Shown here piece by piece: positions 46,413 to 55,224 of a DNA stretch of 64,000 nucleotides; the stretch's first letter is position 1, and the number at the start of each line of letters is the position of its first letter. Source of the stretch: UBA11400 sp964473555 (GTDB taxonomy: Bacteria > Bacteroidota > Rhodothermia > Balneolales > HLUCCA01); the NCBI GenBank assembly GCA_964473555.1, contig CAYYPL010000003.1:62001-126000 (forward strand), written 5' to 3'. The translations under genes and the position numbers were made by a program. The notes below the pieces were generated by a model, which searched no databases, was not told the origin of the DNA, and saw nothing but the letters and a program-made list of their open reading frames with translations.

Positions 46413-47342
46413 TTACGGCTCAATAACTCTGGGTTCATTAGACGTGCCATCGAGAATAATCGGAAGTCCATCTTTTCCACCGCCAATTACAACGATTTTA
46501 GAGTTTTGTGATTCAGCCAGTTTTAATGTAGCCTCAATCCCTCTGAATCGAAGGTAGTTTTCTGTCAGTCCTTCAGCTATGGTGTTTTGAAAATCACGAA
46601 TCCCTACTGCTTCAATACGCTTACGCTCGGCTTCAAGACGTTCAGAGTCTAAACGAAATTGATAACCTAATGCAACTTGTTCTTTTTCCAGCTTCTGTTC
46701 AATTGCATTCACAATCATATCAGGGAGAATTATTCGGGTAATGAGCAGCTCATCAAGGTCGACAAAGCGTTCACTAACTTCGAAAATTGCATTCTCTACC
46801 GTGTTTTGGATAATAAATTTCTGGGATGAATAGATATCTTCAGGAAGATATTGACCGAAAATCTGACGAATCACAGATTCCACCTCGGGATAGACAATCC
46901 GGTCGGCATACTCAACCCCCACTTGCTGATGAAGGTCGGGTAGGTTGTCCAGAAAGGGTCTGTAGCGAATGGATGCCTGCACTTTGATTTTAAGTCCGTT
47001 TGCACTCAATACTTCAAACTCTTTCATGTGGTGCTGAATCCGGACATTATACACGGTCATTTCATCCCACGGAAAAATATAATGGATACCCTCACCGTAC
47101 ACCTGATTGAGTTGAGTACCTCCATCAAAGCGCTTGAACAAAACAGCAGATTCCCCCGCATTCACAAAAATGACGATACGCTCGGAAAAGACAAGAAACA
47201 GAAAAACGAAAGAAAGAATAGAGATAATAATCCCGCGTTTACGCTTGAGCATATGGAATTTAATCCACGCAAAAGACCACTTAGGTGGTACTGCGTCATC
47301 CTTCCTGGATTCCGGGTCTGTAAGGACAGCATCATCAACCAT
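46413..47342 (-). CDS. SPFH/prohibitin-family membrane protein
   Basis: A 309-residue protein with a cytosolic N-terminus, one transmembrane segment (~38-58) and an SPFH domain. The sequence after the helix, FVNAGESAVLFKRFDGGTQLNQVYGEGIHYIFPWDEMTVYNVRIQ, is the classical start of prohibitin/HflK-type domains. A coiled-coil rich region (EQKLEKEQVALGYQFRLDSERLEAERKRIEA) follows. Such proteins form large rings that organise membrane microdomains and regulate proteases. It is the only minus-strand gene between the two large plus-strand runs. A link to lipopeptide export or self-protection is possible by position but unproven. Confidence 0.88.
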   Translation of the reverse strand: MVDDAVLTDPESRKDDAVPPKWSFAWIKFHMLKRKRGIIISILSFVFLFLVFSERIVIFVNAGESAVLFKRFDGGTQLNQVYGEGIHYIFPWDEMTVYNVRIQHHMKEFEVLSANGLKIKVQASIRYRPFLDNLPDLHQQVGVEYADRIVYPEVESVIRQIFGQYLPEDIYSSQKFIIQNTVENAIFEVSERFVDLDELLITRIILPDMIVNAIEQKLEKEQVALGYQFRLDSERLEAERKRIEAVGIRDFQNTIAEGLTENYLRFRGIEATLKLAESQNSKIVVIGGGKDGLPIILDGTSNEPRVIEP

Positions 47343-47570
47343 TTGAACGTATTTCTAGCGTAAAACCATGATTCTTTGGCGCGTAAAATACAATCTTTTC
47401 AGTGATTTCTTAAATTTTAATTTACATCCGGATTGAGTTTCACAGTTTTAATCTGATGTTCGTAATTTTAATAAACTATGTAAATGGTCTGCAGGACACT
47501 ACATCTACGTTAAGATATCATAAATTATTTAAGTACTTTTCTCAAACATACTCCAGGAACACATTTAGAA

Positions 47571-48356
47571 ATGAATCAACGGCTATTTTCCAATATTTAT
47601 CGTCAGACTGGAGTCGATATTTCTGCTGGTGTTCTTCCCCAACATGAACTCGAAATACTTAGTAATGCTACAGGTAACGATGAGGGGTTGTTATCTTGTT
47701 ATCTGAAACGACGCCTGTCTGGAGAGCCCCTGGCATATATTATTGGTCATATTGAATTTGATGGGTTAGTTATTCCAATCGACAAACGAGCCTATATCAC
47801 CGATCCTGAAGCCATTTATCTGGTCAATCATCTAAAATCAGTGCTTTCACGATCAGATGTACTGAACGTTCTTGAGGTTGGAACCGGATGTGGGTCCCTG
47901 AGTTTCTGCATCGAGCAGGCTAATCCGAGTCATAATTACACGGCCATCGACATCGATTCGGATGCCATAGCACTCGCCAGACAAACGGCATCCGTCAGAA
48001 AGTCGGCTGTACGCTTTGAAGTGAGCGATTACTTCAACAGATTACCTGCCGATTATTCACCAGATCTGATCTTTGCTGATCCACCTTGGGGCAATGAATC
48101 ATCAATCTATGAGCATGACAGACCTGCTTCCCATTATCATGCCATGCCCCGTATCTCAGTATGGCCATTCAAATCAATTACCGGTATACACGAGCAGATC
48201 ATAGAAGAAGTTCTGCTGCGAGGCTGGACATGCTCGCTTTTCATGAATTTCGGGATGCTGGAACAATCTGACATCGATATGGCGGTTAAACGAGCACCTA
48301 ACTGCACGTTTATTCATCCTGCTGCAAACATTACTTTAGTCCATATTACTTTTTGA
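47571..48356 (+). CDS. PrmC/HemK-like SAM-dependent methyltransferase with DPPW motif
   Basis: A 261-residue class I methyltransferase. The N-terminal part has the PrmC-type element GEPLAYIIGHIEFDGL. The SAM site is VLEVGTGCGSLSFCI and the acidic loop is AIDIDSDAI. The catalytic NPPY of glutamine N5-methyltransferases is FADPPWG here, a form more usual for amino-group methylating DNA enzymes. This and the shortened ITDPEA (normally PRPETE) suggest a paralogue with a different substrate rather than release-factor PrmC. It heads the eleven-gene run on the plus strand, 228 bp downstream of the divergent SPFH gene start. Modification of an amide or amine of the lipopeptide (the A domain reads as Asn) is a testable inference. 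Confidence 0.75.
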   Translation: MNQRLFSNIYRQTGVDISAGVLPQHELEILSNATGNDEGLLSCYLKRRLSGEPLAYIIGHIEFDGLVIPIDKRAYITDPEAIYLVNHLKSVLSRSDVLNVLEVGTGCGSLSFCIEQANPSHNYTAIDIDSDAIALARQTASVRKSAVRFEVSDYFNRLPADYSPDLIFADPPWGNESSIYEHDRPASHYHAMPRISVWPFKSITGIHEQIIEEVLLRGWTCSLFMNFGMLEQSDIDMAVKRAPNCTFIHPAANITLVHITF

Positions 48357-48364
48357 GACCATCT

Positions 48365-51300
48365 ATGTTCAACTGGCAGGAATTTTTCAAAATCAATCGT
48401 AGCGAAGTACCAAAAGTAATCAGCTTTATGATCCTGGCGGCAGTCTTTCAGGCTGGATTAACCATAGGTACAACGGCTGGTGACAGTCTTTTCCTGTCAA
48501 ATATCGGTGTCGAAAGCTTACCCTATATCTACATGATCATGCCTGTCATCATGGTATTGTATGCTTCCGGTTTCAGTTATATGATCAGCAAAGTGGGCAT
48601 CAGAAAACTGATTTACATTTCGGTTGTTGCGGTAGCGGGGGTGTCTTTGTCTTTATTTTTTGTATTGGCAGCTCGTGATGTGTTATCCGATTTCCAGATT
48701 AATGCACTTTACTACTTCATAAAGATATTTACGACGGTTATTTACATTGCATTTTACTCTCTGTACTGGAATTTCGCAGACTTATACTTTGATATGAGTG
48801 AAAGTAAACGCCTTTTTGCCTATTTGGCTGCGGGAACTGCACTCGGTGTGATATTTGGTGGCTTGACGGTTACACTTAGTGCCGAGATGCTGGGTGTACC
48901 CTATCTATTTCTATTATGGATGTTACTGGGATTGCTTTCGCTCCCTGCGATATTTTATATCAACAAACGATTCACTGAACTCAGTATCACAAACTTCGAC
49001 GAGCAAGAAGAGGAGTCGGCCTGGAAGGTACTTAAAAATCACTGGGGATCGATTCTAAAGATTCGTTATGTCTCATTATTGGCAGGCATGGTTTTTCTGG
49101 TCTCCTTGCTTGCCGGAATAGCCGAGTATCAGTACTATGATGTATTTTCCAAGGCCTATGACGAAGCGCAACTAGCAGTCTTACTGGGTACACTATATGC
49201 CGGCGTTAATGTTTTCAATCTGATCATCTGTGCATTCGTCTTCAATCGATTGGTTCTACGAATTGGTGTTACAAATGTATCTATCATTCAGCCAGTAGTC
49301 TATATCCTTGTTTTTGCATTTTTACTGCTCGATTACGGATTCAATGCAGCAATTTTTGCGTTTTTTGCCTATCAGGGCATGGCCTGGTCGGTAGATAACA
49401 ACAACTATAATTTACTGTATAATGCACTGCCTAATGCCAACAGAGCACAACTGAGAACCATTTTAGAGGGATTACTGGAGCCTATTGCAACGGCATTGGC
49501 CGGGGTTTACCTACTATTTTATGTGAGCAGGGTCCCGGCGGAAGGTATTTCATTGATTGGTTTTCTTGGAGCCCTGGTGTTATTCACCTTCGTCATGTTC
49601 ATGAAACGAAGTTACCTTACTTCTTTGATTCAGAACCTTAAATCCGAATGGCTTGATTTCTCAAGAAATCTAACCTCCCACTTAGTATCCTTCAACGATT
49701 CAGATCGGGACACACTATTTGGGAAGTTATCCCTGTCACCTTCAAACGCTCTAAGTTCGTTGAAGATTCTTCATGCCATCGATGATCCACAAACCCTGCC
49801 TGTATTACTGCGTGTGTACGATCAACATCTTCAATCGATCCAGCAAAATAATCGATTTAATAAACTCCTGGGACATTTTGAGCAGTTTCTCAACTCCAAT
49901 AATTACCATCACATCAGAACATTGGTTCACTGGTTCAATGAAAACAGCTCTCGTATCCATCCGCAAATAGCCGAATTATTTGCCTATCATGGACTCATTC
50001 ACCCTGAAAAAATTGGGCATTTAGCCTCAGCAGTCAATACGGATGCAAGGAATATCGCATTGGTCGCCTCATTGCATTCTGCCGATCTGGATAAGGTTTC
50101 TACGGCTATCAAACACATTAACGCGTTATTAGAAGGTAGCCATGATGAAATCATTAGTGGCCTGCGAGCACTTCAGTACAGTAAAAATCAGATGTATGCA
50201 TATACCGCATTACCATTTATTAACCACTCAGACCCATCTGTTCAGTTAACAGCGTTAAAGGTAATCCGGGAGAATGTAGGTAAGTCGGAAATTTCTTTCA
50301 TTCAGCCAGTGATGGAAGTGCTGAAAGACTCGGATGATGAGATACACGAACTGTGTATCGAAGTCCTGGAACAAATCAATGATCCAATTTGTGTTAAACC
50401 GTTGATCATGCTAGCTTCCGAGATCACTCCCACCGAACGCAGACATGCAGAGGACATGATTTGTGGGATGGGTAAACTGATCATCCCTATAGTCGTTTCT
50501 GTTTTGAGTGACTCCAATGCCCAGGTGATATCCAGATCCCTGGCAGCTAAAGTTCTTTACAGGGTAGCACCCGAACATTTCGAACTCGTTTATATGGATT
50601 TGATTGCTGAAGAAATGAATCAGGTCGAAATGTTGAGAACTAACGAGTTCATCGTTCGTTCTGGTGGGATCAATTCTCCGGAACTTGGGGTACTGAGTAG
50701 ATTCTACAAAGATTCCGCCAAGTCCAGATTAAATCTTATTCTTGAGTTTTTATCGACTGCAGGACGACTACCAGCCTATGAATTGATGGTCAACTCTCTG
50801 GGTTCAACAAACCCAAAAATCAGGGCTTTTGGTTTAGAAACCCTAGAACAGGGTGTGGACAGGGTTCTATACAGTCGTATTATCAAACAACTGGAGTCCT
50901 CGAAAGATGCTGATGCTGTACAATCTGAACATCTTCGCACTGATCGCTTTACTACAGTTATTTCCAACGCCGCAACTTCTCTCCATCCCCTTGAGAAATC
51001 AGCAGCCTTAACCCACATCTGGAGGTCAGATAAATCAAGCTGGATCGAGCTAATAGGTCCAGTTATCAGACAACCTGAACAGGATTTGGTTCGAGATACA
51101 ACAATAGCATTACTGCATGATGACCTCGTTCGTGTGGAACACAACTTTTTCGACCGATTGGCACTACTGTGTGAATCACAAGAGTTTATCGATCTAAATA
51201 TCGTTCAACTAGAGTATCTCGCTCATCGATCCGAAGTCAGGTTAGTCCCCGAGGATGAAGTATTGCTCGAATACGGGAATAAACCTGAATTTTTGTTCAT

Positions 51301-51526
51301 CCTGGCTAGGGGATCTGTGGAAGTAGTATCGAAAACGGATATTACGATCCTCAACCAAAAAGGAACAGCTTTCCCTGTCGAATCACTTCAGTCCAGATCC
51401 GAATCCGAATCAGGCATCATCTCGAAAAGCTGTACCGTGCTGGCCATTCAGACCTCTGAATTGACAAGATGTAGTAAATTGCATCCGGAAATCGCGATAT
51501 ACCTGTTCAAAAGGAGTCAGCAATGA
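48365..51526 (+). CDS. NTT/MFS-like membrane protein with HEAT repeats and a cNMP-binding-like domain
   Basis: A 1053-residue protein starting at ATG 48365; an in-frame TTG at 48353 overlaps the previous stop. Residues ~17-415 contain about twelve transmembrane helices of the ATP/ADP-translocase (Npt1/Npt2-like) MFS type, including AGDSLFLSNIG and SVDNNNYNLLYN. Residues ~430-880 are helical HEAT-like repeats (LPFINHSDPSVQLTALKVIREN, VMEVLKDSDDEIHELCIEVLEQI). The end (~930-1050) is a cyclic-nucleotide-binding-like beta roll (EDEVLLEYGNKPEFLFILARGSVEVV). The phosphate-binding cassette Arg is not obvious. Such fusions may act as regulated transporters or as sensors. It overlaps the next sensor gene by 4 bp, indicating translational coupling. 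Confidence 0.78.
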   Translation: MFNWQEFFKINRSEVPKVISFMILAAVFQAGLTIGTTAGDSLFLSNIGVESLPYIYMIMPVIMVLYASGFSYMISKVGIRKLIYISVVAVAGVSLSLFFVLAARDVLSDFQINALYYFIKIFTTVIYIAFYSLYWNFADLYFDMSESKRLFAYLAAGTALGVIFGGLTVTLSAEMLGVPYLFLLWMLLGLLSLPAIFYINKRFTELSITNFDEQEEESAWKVLKNHWGSILKIRYVSLLAGMVFLVSLLAGIAEYQYYDVFSKAYDEAQLAVLLGTLYAGVNVFNLIICAFVFNRLVLRIGVTNVSIIQPVVYILVFAFLLLDYGFNAAIFAFFAYQGMAWSVDNNNYNLLYNALPNANRAQLRTILEGLLEPIATALAGVYLLFYVSRVPAEGISLIGFLGALVLFTFVMFMKRSYLTSLIQNLKSEWLDFSRNLTSHLVSFNDSDRDTLFGKLSLSPSNALSSLKILHAIDDPQTLPVLLRVYDQHLQSIQQNNRFNKLLGHFEQFLNSNNYHHIRTLVHWFNENSSRIHPQIAELFAYHGLIHPEKIGHLASAVNTDARNIALVASLHSADLDKVSTAIKHINALLEGSHDEIISGLRALQYSKNQMYAYTALPFINHSDPSVQLTALKVIRENVGKSEISFIQPVMEVLKDSDDEIHELCIEVLEQINDPICVKPLIMLASEITPTERRHAEDMICGMGKLIIPIVVSVLSDSNAQVISRSLAAKVLYRVAPEHFELVYMDLIAEEMNQVEMLRTNEFIVRSGGINSPELGVLSRFYKDSAKSRLNLILEFLSTAGRLPAYELMVNSLGSTNPKIRAFGLETLEQGVDRVLYSRIIKQLESSKDADAVQSEHLRTDRFTTVISNAATSLHPLEKSAALTHIWRSDKSSWIELIGPVIRQPEQDLVRDTTIALLHDDLVRVEHNFFDRLALLCESQEFIDLNIVQLEYLAHRSEVRLVPEDEVLLEYGNKPEFLFILARGSVEVVSKTDITILNQKGTAFPVESLQSRSESESGIISKSCTVLAIQTSELTRCSKLHPEIAIYLFKRSQQ

Positions 51527-53481
51527 AAGGGATCAAGCAGTTCAATATTTCACTGATTATTCGGGGAATGATCATTCCGGTAATCCTGATAGCTACACTT
51601 TTAGGTGGAATCAGATTAAATCAGAAAATTGTATCACTGATTGATCATGGATTTACTTCAAAACTCGCTACACTGGCATCTACTACTGGTGCTTTTATAC
51701 GTTTGGATGACCATGAGATATTGATACAGCCCCGGTCTATGACAACTATCCGTCAGGGATTTGACGACTCCTGGCTGACGTTATCCACTACCGGATCCAT
51801 TCATACACTCATTTTAGACGGATCTGTAAGTCTGGAACCAACATTTTCATTTTTACAGGATGCAGCATTCATATCATCCTTTGCTGTGTTGGAACAACAT
51901 CTATTTACCCTTCATGTAGACGGTCATTTAAAAAAATGGACCCGAGATGGTGAGCTGATCCGACAAATCAGAGTCAACGCTTCCGAAACATCGATTCTCG
52001 CAGCATCAACGGTGGATAAATCCCTTATTTTAAAATCAGATGATGAATCGGATGTGATTGAGTTTGATGCAAATCTGAATCGTATCGGATCGGTTGATAT
52101 CCCTATAGATAAACTTCTTGATTTTAACTTCACATCTTCCGGACAACTGGTTTTGCTGACTTCAGACCAACAGTTAGTCACTATCAACCAAACGACGATC
52201 ACTCCATCACAATCGATCGACATCACGTGTTCCGATCCCGGTCTATGTATGCGTATTGAATCCATCGCATTCACTCCACAAGACAGCATCTGGGCAATCT
52301 CTCAGGCTCTAACCCTGTTGTCCCCGGATGGAATGATCGATCCAAATTTCTATGCACATCCCAACTATTACGACCACATCTCAGAGCGATATCTCAGGTA
52401 TGTCATTCCAATGCGTGAAATACGAGAAAAACAGGAACTGACCTACCTGTACTCCTTTATCCTGAACAATGAGGACAAAACGTTATCCTACATATTGGAT
52501 TCCAGAGTTGATGATAATTTCACGCATATAGGCTATGTTGATACTGAGGTGGAATTAGATGATTTCATCGCTGCAACGGATGTTCTCCTGACCACCAAGC
52601 CCTATGTTTCAAAAATAAAACCCTGGGGACAATGGGGTTTGGTTAAAATTGGATTCGCACCGATTTACAATACAAGTGGGAGTGGATCAGCAATCATGGG
52701 TGCAGACCAGAACGTATCTTCAATCGATCAGGTCTCCCGAGAAGCCCTTGTTATTTTGGCTTTAAGCAGTTTCGTTTTTTTACTTTTTGGAGCTTCGGCC
52801 TCGTGGTTCATCGCAAAAACACTCACCTACCCCCTTCTAGAACTAAAAGACAATGTATTGAGTATCGCAGCAGGATTTCTGGACAAACAGGTCGTATCAC
52901 CCAGGCTTAAAGACCTTCAACCGCTATCTGAAGTGTTCGAGGAAGCAGGAAACAACCTAAAAAAAGAAGTGGTTCACGGGCCTCAGATTCTTCAAAAGTT
53001 TGAGACCTTGAGACTTCAACAAGACTATCAAGCCTACATTGAACTCAAAATCAGGGACGAATCCAGACTCCCATTTAATCTGAAACTCACCCCTGGTTAC
53101 CAGAAACGAGTTGGATGGTTCAGTAGTGGTCAAAACGTGTTCTTTTGGATCCTTAAATCTGATTATCCATCTCATACGAGCCTACTGAATACACATAACA
53201 TGGTATTCCAGACCTTTTGTGGGCTTTTTGAAAACCATACTGATTCACCGAATAGGTTGAATCTGGTTCACGAAATGCACTCACACGTAATCGGTGCACT
53301 GATCGAGTATCGATCAACGGATCATACCTTCAGAATGCTACTCAGCGATCCATTCTCATTCGTATCGGATCATCATCCAAAGGAGCATGCTACGGTCACT
53401 GAACTCCGTACCTCCTATTTACAAATTCTCGCTGATGATAGCACAGAAGTACTTTCAATCACTGAAAGGAACACTTTATGA
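51523..53481 (+). CDS. HAMP-containing membrane sensor with degenerate SpoIIE-like C-terminus
   Basis: A 652-residue protein with TM1 (~10-29), a large periplasmic region (~30-405), TM2 (~408-432) and a HAMP domain (~433-480; PLLELKDNVLSIAAGFLDKQV). The first part of the periplasmic region has repeated strand patterns that look like a beta-propeller (STTGSIHTLILDGS, HVDGHLKKWTRDGELI). The second part resembles a Cache-type sensor domain. The C-terminal ~160 residues have the spacing of a PP2C/SpoIIE phosphatase (NVFFWILKSD, then helix, then NRLNLVHEMHSHVI), but metal-binding Asp residues are missing, so it is probably a pseudo-enzyme. This fold call is tentative. It overlaps both neighbours by 4 bp. 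Confidence 0.6.
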   Translation: MKGIKQFNISLIIRGMIIPVILIATLLGGIRLNQKIVSLIDHGFTSKLATLASTTGAFIRLDDHEILIQPRSMTTIRQGFDDSWLTLSTTGSIHTLILDGSVSLEPTFSFLQDAAFISSFAVLEQHLFTLHVDGHLKKWTRDGELIRQIRVNASETSILAASTVDKSLILKSDDESDVIEFDANLNRIGSVDIPIDKLLDFNFTSSGQLVLLTSDQQLVTINQTTITPSQSIDITCSDPGLCMRIESIAFTPQDSIWAISQALTLLSPDGMIDPNFYAHPNYYDHISERYLRYVIPMREIREKQELTYLYSFILNNEDKTLSYILDSRVDDNFTHIGYVDTEVELDDFIAATDVLLTTKPYVSKIKPWGQWGLVKIGFAPIYNTSGSGSAIMGADQNVSSIDQVSREALVILALSSFVFLLFGASASWFIAKTLTYPLLELKDNVLSIAAGFLDKQVVSPRLKDLQPLSEVFEEAGNNLKKEVVHGPQILQKFETLRLQQDYQAYIELKIRDESRLPFNLKLTPGYQKRVGWFSSGQNVFFWILKSDYPSHTSLLNTHNMVFQTFCGLFENHTDSPNRLNLVHEMHSHVIGALIEYRSTDHTFRMLLSDPFSFVSDHHPKEHATVTELRTSYLQILADDSTEVLSITERNTL

Positions 53482-53879
53482 ACATCATTGCCTCTGAAAT
53501 CGACAAAATGTTTCTGCTTAAGTCCATCAAACCATTTGACACACTGGATGAAAGAACCCTATTCAATATTGCTGAAGTCACGCGATTATCGTATTTCGAC
53601 CCGGATACTCATATTTTGAACGGGAAAGAAATTGCTTCAGAAGTCGTGATCGAAGTTGAGGGAGAGTTGACCGATAGTTCCGGGAACAGGTTAAAAATCG
53701 TGGGCTTACATTCGATTCTGAGCGATTCCCCACTGGAAACAGACATTTATGCGGGCAGTAAGGGATGCAGGTGCCTAAGAATTGGAAAGGGACACTTTTT
53801 GACAACCATCTACGAATGTCCGGGTATCTTGACCGAACTGATGCAGCTGCGCAATTTAGATCCTCATTACTATGTATAG
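53478..53879 (+). CDS. Small cyclic-nucleotide-binding-like protein
   Basis: A 133-residue protein matching a single Crp-type beta-roll: FLLKSIKPFDTLDERTLFNIAEVTRLSYFDPDTHILNGKEIASEVVIEVEGELTD, then LHSILSDSPLE and a final helix. It has no DNA-binding domain. The cassette (GELA...R..T in true cAMP binders) is not conserved, so ligand binding is uncertain; it may be a protein-interaction module. It is coupled by overlap to the sensor genes on both sides and pairs with the similar domain at the C-terminus of the NTT-HEAT protein. Confidence 0.7.
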   Translation: MNIIASEIDKMFLLKSIKPFDTLDERTLFNIAEVTRLSYFDPDTHILNGKEIASEVVIEVEGELTDSSGNRLKIVGLHSILSDSPLETDIYAGSKGCRCLRIGKGHFLTTIYECPGILTELMQLRNLDPHYYV

Positions 53880-55224
53880 AATGACATTGCTCAGGCAAAA
53901 TCTGCTTTTTCTAGTCCCACTTTTTCTGGTATTGGGAATGCTGTATGCCTTGATTTCCTATCACCTGCAGACCAAAGAATTGAAGTGGGGAGTCGATCAG
54001 GAGTCACGGGCTGTAGGACATACCATACAGTCTTTTGCAGAGTATAATGCACACAGATATTTTGAAACAGGCACTGATTCTAACCTAACGATAACCCCTG
54101 AGTTTGAGTTAATCTTACAACGAATCCACTCACAGGAACGTATGGTGAGCATTGACGTGCTAACTATCGCAGGCGATACCCTCTCCGCTTTACAGAGTAT
54201 TGATGATGCATTCAGCATTCCGGACACCAGCGATTCTGAGCAACTGTATGCATCCACTTTTGAGGGTACGGCCTATAGTTTGGTTCGATATCAGGATCAT
54301 GCTATACTTGATATCTCAACTCGTCTGGAAACCCGTTTAGGTTCCTTTGTTGTGCGCATCATCAAAGACGCAGAGCCCTACCGTACACGAATTACAGAAT
54401 TACGACAATGGATTGTATTTGAAATTGCGATTTCAGTTTTTTTGGGTATCCTCATGAGCTTGCTACTCACCTATTTCATCAAGGTCCGAATCTCTACCCT
54501 AACCACTGCGTCGCGAATTTTCCTGAGTGGTGAAAAGAATGCACGGCTCGAACAAGGATCCATTTCTGAATTTATCGACCTGGGATCAACGATGAGCATT
54601 TTAGTGAATGTTTTTCACAAAAATATGGATTGGTACCGAAGAAGTATTCAACAAAAAGAACAGGAACGAACATCAGATCAGCTGGCCAGATTCGTCAAGG
54701 AAAGTAATCGAACCCCAATTTGTTTCAGTAAAGATGGATTTTCCATCATGGCGGCAATAACCGGGGCTCAAAGGCACTCCATTTTCATTGCAGTTCCAAA
54801 GGCAATGGATCGTGTTCTTCTATGGGGATCCATCTCAGAACAGGATCCATTAGAAGCCGCTTTAATTACCGAAGCTATTTCTGAATTTATCCATAGTTAT
54901 CAGAACGGCGATACGGATTTAATTCAAGCTTTAAACAACATATTTGGTCATCAAATCTGTGAGTTGAATCAGCTGAAGTTGAGTAGAGCACCCATTTTCA
55001 CCATTAATACAACCGTTGCGAAAGCAGAGCGTGAGCTCGAATTGGACGCCAGCAAACAAACCGTTACCTGGATCCATTCGTTGGATAAATCCATCACCGA
55101 GAAAATTGATGCCTATACTCGATACAGTACATCACTAAACCACGACCAGCTTTTTAGTGATATCCGAACATTGATCGGACATAATGGATCCACAGTGATT
55201 ATCGGAGTTCGATATGAAAACTGA
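53872..55224 (+). CDS. Second HAMP membrane sensor with degenerate SpoIIE-like domain
   Basis: A 450-residue protein with TM1 (~8-30), a periplasmic sensor of ~150 residues, TM2 (~181-203), a HAMP-like segment (~204-255) and a cytosolic domain (~265-450). The stretch QDPLEAALITEAISEFIHSYQNGDTDLIQALNNIFGHQI aligns by pattern with the GHGxxAALxT...LN region of SpoIIE/RsbU phosphatases, but the GD metal-binding motif and the GHG are lost. It is smaller than the first sensor but has the same order of domains. The ATG at 53872 overlaps the preceding stop; ATG 53881 is an alternative. It overlaps the PLP enzyme gene by 11 bp. Confidence 0.58.
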   Translation: MYRMTLLRQNLLFLVPLFLVLGMLYALISYHLQTKELKWGVDQESRAVGHTIQSFAEYNAHRYFETGTDSNLTITPEFELILQRIHSQERMVSIDVLTIAGDTLSALQSIDDAFSIPDTSDSEQLYASTFEGTAYSLVRYQDHAILDISTRLETRLGSFVVRIIKDAEPYRTRITELRQWIVFEIAISVFLGILMSLLLTYFIKVRISTLTTASRIFLSGEKNARLEQGSISEFIDLGSTMSILVNVFHKNMDWYRRSIQQKEQERTSDQLARFVKESNRTPICFSKDGFSIMAAITGAQRHSIFIAVPKAMDRVLLWGSISEQDPLEAALITEAISEFIHSYQNGDTDLIQALNNIFGHQICELNQLKLSRAPIFTINTTVAKAERELELDASKQTVTWIHSLDKSITEKIDAYTRYSTSLNHDQLFSDIRTLIGHNGSTVIIGVRYEN

